A DNA stretch of 64,000 nt from Sphingobacterium sp. UBA5670 (GTDB lineage: Bacteria > Bacteroidota > Bacteroidia > Sphingobacteriales > Sphingobacteriaceae): the NCBI RefSeq assembly GCF_002420705.1, contig NZ_DIIM01000032.1:1-64000 (forward strand), written 5' to 3'. The notes under the pieces were generated by a model. That model saw only the letters and a list, made by a program, of their open reading frames with translations, did no database searches and was not told the DNA's origin. This document shows, one piece after another, positions 1 to 8,510 of the stretch (positions are counted from its first letter, which is position 1; each line of letters starts with the position of its first letter). The position numbers and the translations under genes are program-made.

Positions 1-28
1 TAAGGAACATAACTGAACTCCATATTTT

Positions 29-715
29 TTATTTACACACTTGCTGGGACAGTCCCCATACTTCTCTAATAAAAGGATTAAATGCATCGACTTCATGCCA
101 TAACAGCAATATGGAAACAAAAGCCCCTACCAAAGAAGTTGCCAAAAATATCAGACTTTCCCAAGGAATATTCTCACTCAAAAATATTTTTGAGCATATT
201 GGAAACATTACAGTCATAGAAACTAATAAAAGAGGCAATTTTGAAATCCAATAAGAAGTTCTCTCATTTTCTAAGTGTTTTCTATAATCAATTTCGTCTC
301 TTTTATTAGATTCATCCAACAGTAAAATAATACCTTTGTCGATATTCTCAAAGCCCGTCGAAGAGAGATATTTAAAATGATTATCACTGGGATCAAGATA
401 TTTTATATTATCACCATTTACATCTTTGACTAAAACAAAACCTGCTTGACTCCAACCTTCTTCCTGAATACAACAAATAAAAGGCAATTCAAAATCAGAA
501 TACTGATAATCTCCTTTTTTTACGGCTACTGTTTCCACGCCATATTCGCTCAATATGTCTGTTACAGCCAAAAGTGAACCCGGATCTAAATGATTATCAA
601 TTATTTTTTTTATAAATGTTTTGGTAAACCTTACGTCAAAAATATCCAGTACAGATCTGCAAACTTTTAAAATATTTCCCTCATAAGAAGGATGTATAGA
701 TTTGAATAGATTCAT
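29..715 (-). CDS. C39-like / VKOR-like membrane protein, apparently C-terminally truncated
   Basis: A 228-residue protein. Residues 1-140 look like a peptidase C39-type domain: the stretch NHLDPGSLLAVTDILSEYG (41-59) and LDPSDN (108-112) fit the family. The usual catalytic Cys and the His of the GHFVV-type motif are not visible (QAGFVLV at 90-96), so it is probably a non-catalytic peptide-binding domain. Two membrane segments follow (about 157-179 and 187-207). The second ends in the NPF motif typical of vitamin K epoxide reductase (VKOR) domains of Bacteroidota C39-VKOR-thioredoxin proteins. Translation stops just where the VKOR cysteine pair should begin. Another frame continues into the window edge with a C-x9-C pair, so a frameshift is likely. 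Such proteins are usually linked to disulfide formation or peptide export; the role here is inferred. Confidence 0.6.
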   Translation of the reverse strand: MNLFKSIHPSYEGNILKVCRSVLDIFDVRFTKTFIKKIIDNHLDPGSLLAVTDILSEYGVETVAVKKGDYQYSDFELPFICCIQEEGWSQAGFVLVKDVNGDNIKYLDPSDNHFKYLSSTGFENIDKGIILLLDESNKRDEIDYRKHLENERTSYWISKLPLLLVSMTVMFPICSKIFLSENIPWESLIFLATSLVGAFVSILLLWHEVDAFNPFIREVWGLSQQVCK

Positions 716-740
716 AATATATGAGAAATTGGTTGTTTAA

Positions 741-867
741 CATAATTTACATTGGTTCTTTTATTTTCCCTTATTTAGGAATGTCTATCCAATGTAGATA
801 AAAATTTCTTTTACTTTTACTTTTTTTTCAAAAACAAACGTTTGTTCTTTCTACGAAAACCTTTTCG
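741..867 (-). repeat. 127-bp duplicated upstream element, copy A
   Basis: This stretch matches 6338-6464 with 8 differences in 127 bases and no gaps, by my hand alignment. It sits just upstream of the C39-like gene on the minus strand and holds a perfect 14-bp palindrome, AACAAACGTTTGTT, at 833-846. There is no convincing ORF inside. It probably carries the promoter and control site of the C39 gene. Confidence 0.85.
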
Positions 868-1204
868 CTACAGAAATTTATCTCGAGAACGATATGCTCA
901 ATTAAAAATAAAATTAACCATCGATGGATTTTTTAAAATATTTTGGTATTTTTTTTCTAAAAATCATTTACCCTATCTCCCCTTGGAAATGATTTTTCAT
1001 TCAATATCTATCAGAAAATTATCAAAATAGTTTTAATAGCCAATTAGGTTGCTCCTCTCATTTCCAAAACGAGGTAAATCAGATAAATAAATATTGCCAA
1101 AGTAATTTATCTTCGTTGATATCACAAATCCGATCACTTCATTTTTCACCAAAAGAAAAACTAATAATTTCTAATCCTCTGGATTGACAAAGATCATAAC
1201 ATTT
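868..1204. other. Intergenic stretch, no gene seen
   Basis: AT-rich sequence between the duplicated element and the IS remnant. A 62-codon open frame from 842 begins with TTG inside the repeat and has biased composition; I do not consider it a gene. No RNA gene or strong hairpin is apparent. Confidence 0.4.
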
Positions 1205-1592
1205 TAACAGAATGAATCATATAGTTTAGAAGTCGATCAGGTTGACAATCAGGTGCACATTTATTTAGATGAGCTTAATATTTCTCCAGCGGGCTATGAG
1301 AATAGCAAGTTAGAGTCCAAGGGCTTTATGCCTTCCACCGAGATTTCCGATTTTCCTATTAGAGGTCAGAAAGTTACGCTACACATCCGCCGCCGTCGCT
1401 GGACACTATTAGATACGGGACAGATTATCACAAGAGATTGGAACCTGGTACGTGAGGGTACTCGAATGACTACTGAATTCGGGCTTTTTTTAAAGAAGAT
1501 ATTTGGATAACTATCCTGTAAGTGCCCAATTGGTAGGATTATTCTTCCAGATGGACGGCAAGCAACTGCAGGATAAATACAGGAACCTATGA
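1205..1592 (+). mobile_element. ISAon1-family transposase remnant
   Basis: The open frame up to 1510 encodes the ISAon1 transposase N-region: HIYLDELNISP, then SKGFMP, DFPIRGQKVTLHI and RRRWTLLDTGQ are recognisable. It lacks the beginning of the normal N-terminus. A second overlapping frame (1512-1592) carries the start of the catalytic ORF, including LVGLFFQMDGKQLQDKY, and then hits a stop at 1590. The main catalytic part is absent. This two-ORF layout is normal for the family, but both ends are missing, so it is a dead fragment. It is evidence of past transposition in this decayed left arm. Confidence 0.75.
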
Positions 1593-1609
1593 GAAGGCTT
1601 CTCATTTAT

Positions 1610-1936
1610 TTAAACCCATAACAGGACGATCACTAGAGCAAGCGACAGCAACCCTATATCGACAAGAGAAAACTTAAATCGGTAACCCTCCCTCAATACA
1701 GCACCTTTTATTCTCGACGATAGAAACATAGTTGGATTAATACTTATACTGTATTTTAGGATACCGAAAAGGCCAAATTCAAAGCAGTCATAAGTTTTGC
1801 CTGCTTTGATCATTTTAAAAACTTTATAAATAATAATTGTCCCACAGATGAGATCAATCCTAACTCCGGTTGTAAAAGCGGCAGCAATAATTGTTATTGT
1901 TTTATAATGAGTTTTTAATAATAGAATTACACACAA
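1610..1936 (-). CDS. Small membrane protein of unknown function (doubtful)
   Basis: A 108-codon frame with a TTG start, 3 nt downstream of the end of the MG2/plug pseudogene and on the same strand. It would encode two hydrophobic segments (about residues 12-40 and 88-107). An ATG-started version would begin at 1813. I do not recognise the family. Its position suggests it was the last gene of the 6.1-1.6 kb minus-strand unit. The weak start and the surrounding decay make it equally possible that it is a remnant. Confidence 0.35.
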   Translation of the reverse strand: MCVILLLKTHYKTITIIAAAFTTGVRIDLICGTIIIYKVFKMIKAGKTYDCFEFGLFGILKYSISINPTMFLSSRIKGAVLREGYRFKFSLVDIGLLSLALVIVLLWV

Positions 1937-1939
1937 ATT

Positions 1940-3952
1940 TTATTTTAACCTATCCATTTCTGTTTGTAAATACACTATTTTCCCCGATTCCGTTACCCCT
2001 TCTATTGTAAGAGTTGTATTTTTAAGCTCGCTCTTATTTAAGGGAATCGTGAAATGAGGATTTAAAACTGACAACAGAGCCAAAGGGTGCCAATAGATTG
2101 TCTCCTCTTTGAGACTGATACTTTTTGCCAATGGTTCGGTATAGCCCATCACCTTCGTCGTGAAGATTTTAGCCAAAGAGCTACGCTTATACTGATTTCC
2201 TTTTTTCGTGTATACCGCTAAGGCTGCGCCGCCGGAAGGATTTAATATTGAAGGGGGCTGAAAAAATTTTATATAAGAAAGATCATCGGCAAATAGATAT
2301 TCTAATTCAGAAAATTTACTTGGTGTTTCGTTAATAAAAAGGCGAATATTGCCTCCACGGTTCATTCTTCCCGAACCGATATTAACATGGGGCAGCTTCG
2401 AGGAAAGATAAGACCTCGCATCTGAAGACACGGAAATGAGCGGATCATTGGCAGCATCAAAAGCATAAGCATTGACTGATTTGAACGGGCCAGAAATACC
2501 ATGTTCCTTTTCTAACAAAGCAATTCGTTGGGTGTTTACATCTCGTTTGACAACTACAGTTTGAAACCTTCTCATCTTTTGATAAGAACGTCGTTCTATT
2601 ACTGATCTCTCATTACCATTTACGATTGATAATAATCTGCTTTCTTGATTTTCGAAAGTTGCCCAAGACGGACGGTATATTGTTTTATGTCTTTCAATAG
2701 GATAAAAACTACAAATAGCATCAAACGGATAGTACTGTAAAGAAGGCTCTATCTGTTTGATTCGCACTTCGATACTGTCAAAAAAAGTTAAATTTGGTAT
2801 CTCGAAGGTATTGGCTGCGTTTAGCGTATATTCCGAAAATTGCATCAAAGTATCTGCTAGCGGACGAAATCCCACAGAGAGTCCCCTCAAGCCACGTTTC
2901 TTTTTGGTGATAAGGTTAGCAAGTGCTTTCTCGTATTGCCTGCTTACTTTCTCTGAAAAGTTTAGTTTCCCTTTCAGATAAAGAACACTGTCCCGTAATT
3001 GAGGAATCTCAGTCTGGTTATTCCATTGCCATACCTGTTTGTTATTGACATGGTATAGGTCGGGATAGCTTTTGTCTGCCGTATTATTCAACAACAGTTC
3101 TCCATACATGCTTTTTGAATTTCCAATTATAGTATTCTTCTTGGTAATTGCGATGGATAGGTTCGCCAGCTCGCCATTCGGTAGGCTGACAGTAGGTTCT
3201 CCAGTTCAGTTGAACCCTATCTTCGGCGTAATCATTTGTGAACTATCAATTAGGAGCTTGGCGTAATGGCATAATATCCTATTCTTTTCATTGATTAGAC
3301 GAAATTGCAAAACGCCACTGTCAATCCCGTAACTCGGAAGCTTAAAAGTCATCTCTGCCCTACTTTTAAGATCTATTTGATTTGAAAAAACCTCTACATG
3401 CTGAAAAATACATTCCAGCATTAAATTCTGTATGTCATATGAAACCAGTGATCTCAGCGAGATTTTAATCGTATCCGTTTGAAAATTAACATTCATTTCC
3501 ACATGACTTGTATCTGCCGAACTGGGTGTTAGCGAATTTTTAAAAACTTTATCCTGTGGAAAATTTTCTGTCTCTAGACTGTCCTGAAACACAACAAGAC
3601 TCTTGTAATATCCAAAGTGCCTATGGCTTACCATATTTCGGGTAAAAGCATTAAGTTCCAACATCGGATATCTGTAATTTATTGGAATTACAAACTGTCC
3701 TGGGGTAACACCCCCACCAACCAAAAAAACATCATTCCGAATAATAGTGTCACGATCTGCCCAATCCACAAATAGATTGACTGCTGATCTGTCTAAATGG
3801 CCATCCTTCAATACATATCCCTTAAACCAAACGGTATCACCCGGCGAATAGGCTGTTCGGTCTGTATGGACATAAATTCCATTGATACCTTGTCCAAAAG
3901 TAGGTCCACATAAAAATAAAATAGCCAAATAGATAATGAAAACTTTCATCAA
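1940..3952 (-). pseudogene. MG2 / TonB-plug surface protein, interrupted by in-frame TGA
   Basis: Two open frames (3952-3206 and 3109-1940) are in the same reading frame, separated by one TGA at 3208-3206 and 32 further sense codons. The read-through product would be about 670 residues and parallels the upstream paralogue (4010-6133) along its length. It has a signal peptide (MMKVFIIYLAILFLCG, then Gln at the cleavage region), an alpha-2-macroglobulin MG2-type domain (YVHTDRTAYSPGDTVWFKG), middle beta-rich domains and a C-terminal TonB-receptor plug-like domain ending in GGAALAVYTKKG. The 32 codons after the stop still align to the paralogue, so a single nonsense mutation explains the break. 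No recoding signal was recognised. It is probably an inactivated outer-membrane or periplasmic protein. Confidence 0.75.
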
Positions 3953-4009
3953 TTAATTTTTATCTCCTTTAGAATATGATTTTATAAATAAAAACGTACT
4001 GTCTCTTTT

Positions 4010-6133
4010 TTAACGATTCGAAATATTTAACTTTTCCTGCATAAAAATAAGTTTCCCTGTAGTTGTAACGCCTTGTATAGTAATCCATCCATCTTGAATA
4101 TCCAATTTGTCGAGTCCAATTCGAATCGTGTCGTTTTTCGCCGATAAGAAGAGCAATGGCATCCAGAGAAGCGTTGGAGTCAATAAATTATTATTTTTAT
4201 AAAAAGGTAGCGGATTAACATAACCTTTCACATATGTTTCTGAAATCTCACCATCGGGGGTACGAGTTCTTGGATTTCCTTTCTTGCTATACACGGCAAT
4301 GGCAGCTCCTCCCTTTGGATCTCCTACAAAAGGAGGATAAAAATATTTAACATATGAAATATCTGATGTCGGAATCAATGCCAAATCCATCAAATTGGTA
4401 CATGGACTTCCATTGAGAAAAAAAGATATTCCTCCTCCGCGATTATTTTTAACCTGTGGCCTCAGTGGATCGGTAGTATTGATCCTTAATGATGGAAGTT
4501 GGTTTTGGAGATAAGTAAAAATATTTATTTCAGATTCTGCACGGGGATCATCTTCGACAGCTATGCTCATGGCATTAATTCCCGAAAAAATACCGCTAAT
4601 AGCATGTTCTTTTTCCAATTTCGTTATACGTTGATCTCTAATTTGCCGCTTTATTTGTACTTCCTCTAACCGAATTTCTTTCGTGTTTTTCAAATAGGTT
4701 CCGTACCATTGTACCCACTCCTCATTTTTAAAAAACTTTTCCGTTTTCCACTTTTTCCATGATGGAGTATATAGTTGTGCGTTAAGTTTCATGGGATTAA
4801 AAGTATAAGTCACCTGAAATGGAATTGATCTCAATGTTGGCTCAATCTGTGTAATCCGAACCTTAAGAGAATCGAAAAAAGTCAATTGAGGGACTTCAAA
4901 TTGAAAAGCTGTATCCAGAGAAAGTGTTTCATAACGAAACTGTATGTCCTTTGATTCTTTATATCCAAAAGAAATCCCTCTTACATTTTTATTTTTTACT
5001 TTTAGCTTATGGTATTCTTCCTGAAAACGAGCAAGTTGCTTGTTGCTGAAAAGCAGTTTGCCCCTGAGATATAAAAGTTTGTCGTTATCTGGCGTAAACG
5101 CCAGGTAATCGTTATATGAAGGACTTTTTTCTTGTAACATTCCGATTAGACTTTTAGAAGAAGCTTTTAAGATATCTATCGTAGGGAATGGAGCATTCCA
5201 ATTGTTACCCAACAATAAATCAGCGACTATATGATGTACACTATCAATTGGGGCTATCTTATGGGTAACGGATAGCGATATATTACCAAATATTCCATCG
5301 GGTAGCTTGACTAAAAGGGAATCACCGCTAGTGGCCAGTTGTGGTTTAACGACGTTGTCTATTCCAATTGGGATATTCTGAAAATCTAATATTGATCCTG
5401 TATGATCTTTTATCTGTAACTTCAAAAGTCCATATCCCCATCCTTTTGTCATTACCTCAATAGGCTTCACCATATTATCTTTTCGGAGGGCTATCTCTCG
5501 ATTCAAAACTTCTTTATGGTGAAATATACCAATCAGGTAAACGGATCTATTTTTTATTGTCACAGGATTTATCTGTATAACTGTTGTGTCAGCAACGGTT
5601 TTAATCGTAAACATAGAACTATTTCTTTCTCGTCCTCCTTGCGTGCTCGGCGAATAAATTGGCAAGGTTGTTTCTACCAGATCTTCTTCTGATTTGGCAA
5701 CCTCCTGTCTGCCTTCCGGAGATATGATTCCAATAGATTTATAATATCCTTCGGTCCTATTTTCTTCCATTTTAGAAGAGATTGCATTTAATTGAAGTTC
5801 CTCCTGATTGTAGTTGTCCGGGATTTTGAATTGTCCTACGGAAAACCCATCTCCAGCTAAGTACACATCATGTTGAATTATATTTTTTGTTTGATCTCCC
5901 CAATCGATATAGAGATTACGAATCGAGCTATCTAACTTTCCACCCCTCATTATATACCCTTTAAACCAGACTGTATCACCGGGGAAATACGCTGCTCGGT
6001 CTGTATGTAGGTAGATTTGTGAAACAGATTGTTGGCCAAAAGTCCGGCTGACAGCCCCCCCGATCAAAAGAATAATAATAATAATAATAATAAGTATATT
6101 ATAGATATAACGAAAAAATTTATTAAGCTTCAA
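4010..6133 (-). CDS. MG2 and TonB-plug domain surface protein
   Basis: This large exported protein has an N-terminal macroglobulin-type MG2 domain (YLHTDRAAYFPGDTVWFKG), further beta domains, and a TonB-dependent-receptor plug-like domain near the C-terminus (FFLNGSPCTNL, GGAAIAVYSKKG) without a beta-barrel. Such proteins are common in Bacteroidota envelopes and their substrate is unknown. The open frame extends up to 6220, but its first 20 codons look like part of a C39 gene. I prefer the TTG at 6133, which gives a good signal peptide: KLNKFFRYIYN, then an Ile-rich core encoded by an ATT repeat, ending at SRTFGQ. The out-of-frame ATGAAAGTT at 6159 matches the start of the downstream paralogue, so the 5' end has been rearranged. 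The pseudogene paralogue follows after 57 nt. Confidence 0.7.
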   Translation of the reverse strand: MKLNKFFRYIYNILIIIIIIILLIGGAVSRTFGQQSVSQIYLHTDRAAYFPGDTVWFKGYIMRGGKLDSSIRNLYIDWGDQTKNIIQHDVYLAGDGFSVGQFKIPDNYNQEELQLNAISSKMEENRTEGYYKSIGIISPEGRQEVAKSEEDLVETTLPIYSPSTQGGRERNSSMFTIKTVADTTVIQINPVTIKNRSVYLIGIFHHKEVLNREIALRKDNMVKPIEVMTKGWGYGLLKLQIKDHTGSILDFQNIPIGIDNVVKPQLATSGDSLLVKLPDGIFGNISLSVTHKIAPIDSVHHIVADLLLGNNWNAPFPTIDILKASSKSLIGMLQEKSPSYNDYLAFTPDNDKLLYLRGKLLFSNKQLARFQEEYHKLKVKNKNVRGISFGYKESKDIQFRYETLSLDTAFQFEVPQLTFFDSLKVRITQIEPTLRSIPFQVTYTFNPMKLNAQLYTPSWKKWKTEKFFKNEEWVQWYGTYLKNTKEIRLEEVQIKRQIRDQRITKLEKEHAISGIFSGINAMSIAVEDDPRAESEINIFTYLQNQLPSLRINTTDPLRPQVKNNRGGGISFFLNGSPCTNLMDLALIPTSDISYVKYFYPPFVGDPKGGAAIAVYSKKGNPRTRTPDGEISETYVKGYVNPLPFYKNNNLLTPTLLWMPLLFLSAKNDTIRIGLDKLDIQDGWITIQGVTTTGKLIFMQEKLNISNR
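6062..6092. repeat. AAT/ATT trinucleotide repeat inside signal-peptide codons
   Basis: A run of AAT triplets (ATT on the coding strand) encodes consecutive Ile residues of the signal peptide of the MG2/plug protein. It is followed by a run of seven C (G on the coding strand) at 6055-6061. Triplet changes would only lengthen the hydrophobic core; changes in the G run would shift the frame. Confidence 0.6.
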
Positions 6134-6174
6134 AACCGTAAAATAATAAGAACTTTCATCAATTAATTTAGGGT

Positions 6175-6340
6175 ATCCTTCAATGGCAAGAAGTGAGGGA
6201 TATTCCACATGAGATTCCAAAAAAATTTACCCAATTTGTTCCGCGTATATTTTATATTATAGTGATTTAATAATTCAGAACAACTTTCAAGGAGACCATT
6301 AGACAATCTATTCTTCAAAAAAAAACGGAATACTTATCAT
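6175..6340 (-). pseudogene. Remnant of a second C39-like gene
   Basis: Reading the minus strand from an ATG at 6340 and allowing frame changes at a T9 run (about 6317-6325) and a T7 run (about 6219-6225) gives a product that includes GLLESCSELLNHYNIKYT, then NKLGKFF, then LESHVEYPSLLAI. This aligns to residues 13-51 of the 228-residue C39-like protein (NILKVCRSVLDIFDVRFTK, then DNHLDPGSLLAV). The match ends where the MG2/plug coding region takes over. It lies directly downstream of copy B of the 127-bp element, just as the intact copy lies downstream of copy A. Both breaks are in homopolymers, typical of decay. Confidence 0.6.
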
Positions 6341-6464
6341 AATTTATATTGGTTCTTTTATTTTCCTCTATTTAGGAATGTCTATCGAATGTAAATAAAA
6401 GTTTCTTTTACTTTTACTTCTTTTTCACAAACAAACGTTTGTTCTTTCTACGAAAACCTTTTCG
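6338..6464 (-). repeat. 127-bp duplicated upstream element, copy B
   Basis: About 94% identical to 741-867 over its full length, with the same AACAAACGTTTGTT palindrome (6430-6443). It lies upstream of the C39 remnant and the MG2/plug genes on the minus strand. It probably drives that unit, if it is still active. Confidence 0.85.
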
Positions 6465-6747
6465 AGACGAAAATATTTTTTGCATAAGACAGTTCGTCAC
6501 CCCTAGAAATGATGATCCTTTGCAGCCTAAGTTCTACACCTAAAAAATTTCATTTACATCGTATGATGTACGCTATTTTTTATTAAGTTCGACTTGACGA
6601 AATATTCTCCAACAATTATGTAGCTATCATTCTGAGTAATATGTGAGACCGAGGTTTGGATTGACGATCTCGGCATACATGTCGTTGAAGTACATGGTAC
6701 ACTATCGAGTCGATGTAACCAGGTACTTGCTAAACTTAAATCTTAAC
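6465..6747. other. Intergenic stretch with no supported gene
   Basis: Sequence between the minus-strand locus and the plus-strand small gene. On the minus strand a 22-codon stretch around 6634-6700 reads like the end of a protein (MYFNDMYAEIVNPNLG) but has no start and an immediate upstream stop. I could not place it in a family. Confidence 0.35.
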
Positions 6748-7047
6748 ATGTTAGACTTTTTTACCATCGATGATAATCAACCAAAACCAGACTTCCCCGA
6801 AAAGGCAGGGCTGAATTTCGCTGGACAACTTGATGAAAAAACTTTCTTTAGCCTTCAGCAAAAAGGAATAATCGCCAAAGAATTTGACTATTATACAGAT
6901 TTCAGGCTGGATACTGCTCTGATTAAACAAATGCAGCAAATTATATTGAGCAAGGGACTGCACATGGATACTGACGTAAAAAGCTTAACCCAAATTCTTG
7001 ACATTGCAAATACCAACCGAAGTGGTTTAATTGCATATAGTGATTAA
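6748..7047 (+). CDS. Conserved hypothetical protein (99 aa)
   Basis: The frame is open from 6643, but the ATG at 6748 (MLDFFTIDDNQPKPD) is the natural start: what precedes it has no protein-like character. The product is soluble and acidic, with no signal peptide or membrane segment. It ends in a DTDVKSLTQILDIANTN-type helix and SGLIAYSD. I believe similar small proteins occur in other Sphingobacteriaceae, but I know no function. It stands alone between the decayed locus and the acyltransferase. Confidence 0.55.
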   Translation: MLDFFTIDDNQPKPDFPEKAGLNFAGQLDEKTFFSLQQKGIIAKEFDYYTDFRLDTALIKQMQQIILSKGLHMDTDVKSLTQILDIANTNRSGLIAYSD

Positions 7048-7379
7048 ATATGTCTTTTTAGGAAGCAGACTGGGTTTCGCTAAAACTGATCCCCTAAGCT
7101 TCCTATAAAGTTTATAAACTCAATTTTAGGTTCAAGGGCAGTTTTTATCCCTTTGCTCCTGAAATAAAAGAAAGCTGGATAGTTTGCATATACCTGCAAC
7201 AAGAATAGCCAATCCGTATAAACTCTTCGCTGCAATACGAAAAAATGAGACTAACCATCGGGATTTTGATACGATTTGATCAAATACAAACCTGTTATTT
7301 CATTAATTTCACCCATTCATTATAACATTTATAAACCATTAGCAAGTCCATAGACATCTTCGAATTACGATCAGAATCC
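7048..7379. other. Intergenic region upstream of the acyltransferase
   Basis: There is no supported gene here. Short arms AGGAAGC (7060-7066) and GCTTCCT (7098-7104) could form a weak hairpin after the small gene. The minus strand has a 57-codon open stretch with a hydrophobic segment between about 7125 and 7295, but it has no start codon. Confidence 0.35.
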
Positions 7380-8492
7380 ATGAACAATAAAAACCTTTCG
7401 ACAAAGCCACATTATCCCATTTTAGACGGACTAAGAGGAGTCGCAGCAATTATCGTTGTCACCTTTCATCTCACGGAGCCATTGGGGACAGGGCATCTCG
7501 ATATCTTGGTCAACCATGGCTATTTGGCAGTTGATTTTTTCTTTCTTTTATCTGGATTTGTAATCGGTTATGCCTATGATGATCGCTGGCCTAAAATGAC
7601 GATCGGCACCTTCTTTAAGCGCCGTATTGAAAGACTTCAGCCTATGGTTATACTGGGCATGACGCTTGGCGCAATTGGCTTTTACTTTACCGATTCCACA
7701 ATCTGGCCACTTATTCACACCGTTCCGCTCTGGAAAATGCTTCTGGTCATGCTCATCGGTTATACGATTCTCCCCGTTCCCCTTTCATTGGATATTCGTG
7801 GCTGGCAGGAAATGCACCCACTCAATAGTGTCGGCTGGTCTTTATTTTTTGAATACCTTGCTAATATTCTCTATGCCATTGGTATTCGAAAACTATCCAA
7901 AACAGCATTAAGCATTTTGGTCTTTATAGCGGCTGTGGCGCTCGCCCATTTGGCAATCACAAGTCCCAATGGAGATGTTAGCGGAGGCTGGACATTAAAT
8001 ACTGAGCAAGTGCGGATAGGAATCACCCGTACGATGTATCCTTTCTTTGCAGGGCTCCTCCTGTCGAGAATAACAAGTCCAAGCCGTATCCGGCATGCAT
8101 TTTTGTACTGTAGTATTTTAATCGCTATTGTGTTATATATGCCTCGTATAGGTGGGGCAGAAAAACTCTGGATGAATGGAATATATGAGTCGGTATGCAT
8201 TATCATTGTATTCCCCCTGATTGTTTACCTGGGGACAGGCAACATATCAACCAGCAAAATGGAGAATAAGCTCTGCAAATTTCTGGGTGACATCTCCTAC
8301 CCGTTGTACCTCGTACACTACCCTTTTGTCTATTTTTATGTTGCCTGGATTAGCAACAATAAGGATGTGACGATTGTACAGGCCTTACCTTACGCCATAC
8401 TGATTCTGGTAACAAGTATTGCACTTGCCTATGTCAGCTTGAAATGGTATGATGAACCTGTCCGCAAATGGCTCAGAAAAAAAATGGGTTAA
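7380..8492 (+). CDS. Acyltransferase family 3 membrane protein
   Basis: An integral membrane O-acyltransferase of the OafA/YrhL type (370 residues, usual length), with about ten hydrophobic segments. The family signature is clear: YPILDGLRGVAA at 12-23 followed by the conserved His30 of TFHL, then VDFFFLLSGFVIGYAY. Near the C-terminus the LVHYPFVYFY segment also fits. Members transfer acyl (often acetyl) groups to surface sugars or lipids; the substrate cannot be told from the sequence. It stands alone, convergent with the YdcF-type gene. Confidence 0.85.
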   Translation: MNNKNLSTKPHYPILDGLRGVAAIIVVTFHLTEPLGTGHLDILVNHGYLAVDFFFLLSGFVIGYAYDDRWPKMTIGTFFKRRIERLQPMVILGMTLGAIGFYFTDSTIWPLIHTVPLWKMLLVMLIGYTILPVPLSLDIRGWQEMHPLNSVGWSLFFEYLANILYAIGIRKLSKTALSILVFIAAVALAHLAITSPNGDVSGGWTLNTEQVRIGITRTMYPFFAGLLLSRITSPSRIRHAFLYCSILIAIVLYMPRIGGAEKLWMNGIYESVCIIIVFPLIVYLGTGNISTSKMENKLCKFLGDISYPLYLVHYPFVYFYVAWISNNKDVTIVQALPYAILILVTSIALAYVSLKWYDEPVRKWLRKKMG

Positions 8493-8510
8493 GAAAGCTT
8501 ATCAAACCCT

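Noticed and set aside
842..1030. 62-codon plus-strand open frame
   Set aside because: It starts with TTG inside the duplicated element and its composition is Phe/Leu/Lys/Ser-rich; no homologue is recalled. The corresponding frame in the second copy diverges immediately after the repeat.
6634..6700. 22-codon minus-strand stretch with MYFNDMYAEIVNPNLG
   Set aside because: Protein-like but too short, with a stop immediately upstream. It may be another remnant of the decayed arm; there is no way to tell from sequence alone.
7125..7295. 57-codon open stretch on the minus strand with a hydrophobic segment (SLYGLAILVAGICKLSSFLL)
   Set aside because: It has no start codon and no upstream continuation. 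It could be the end of an old membrane-protein gene, but chance is as likely in AT-rich DNA.
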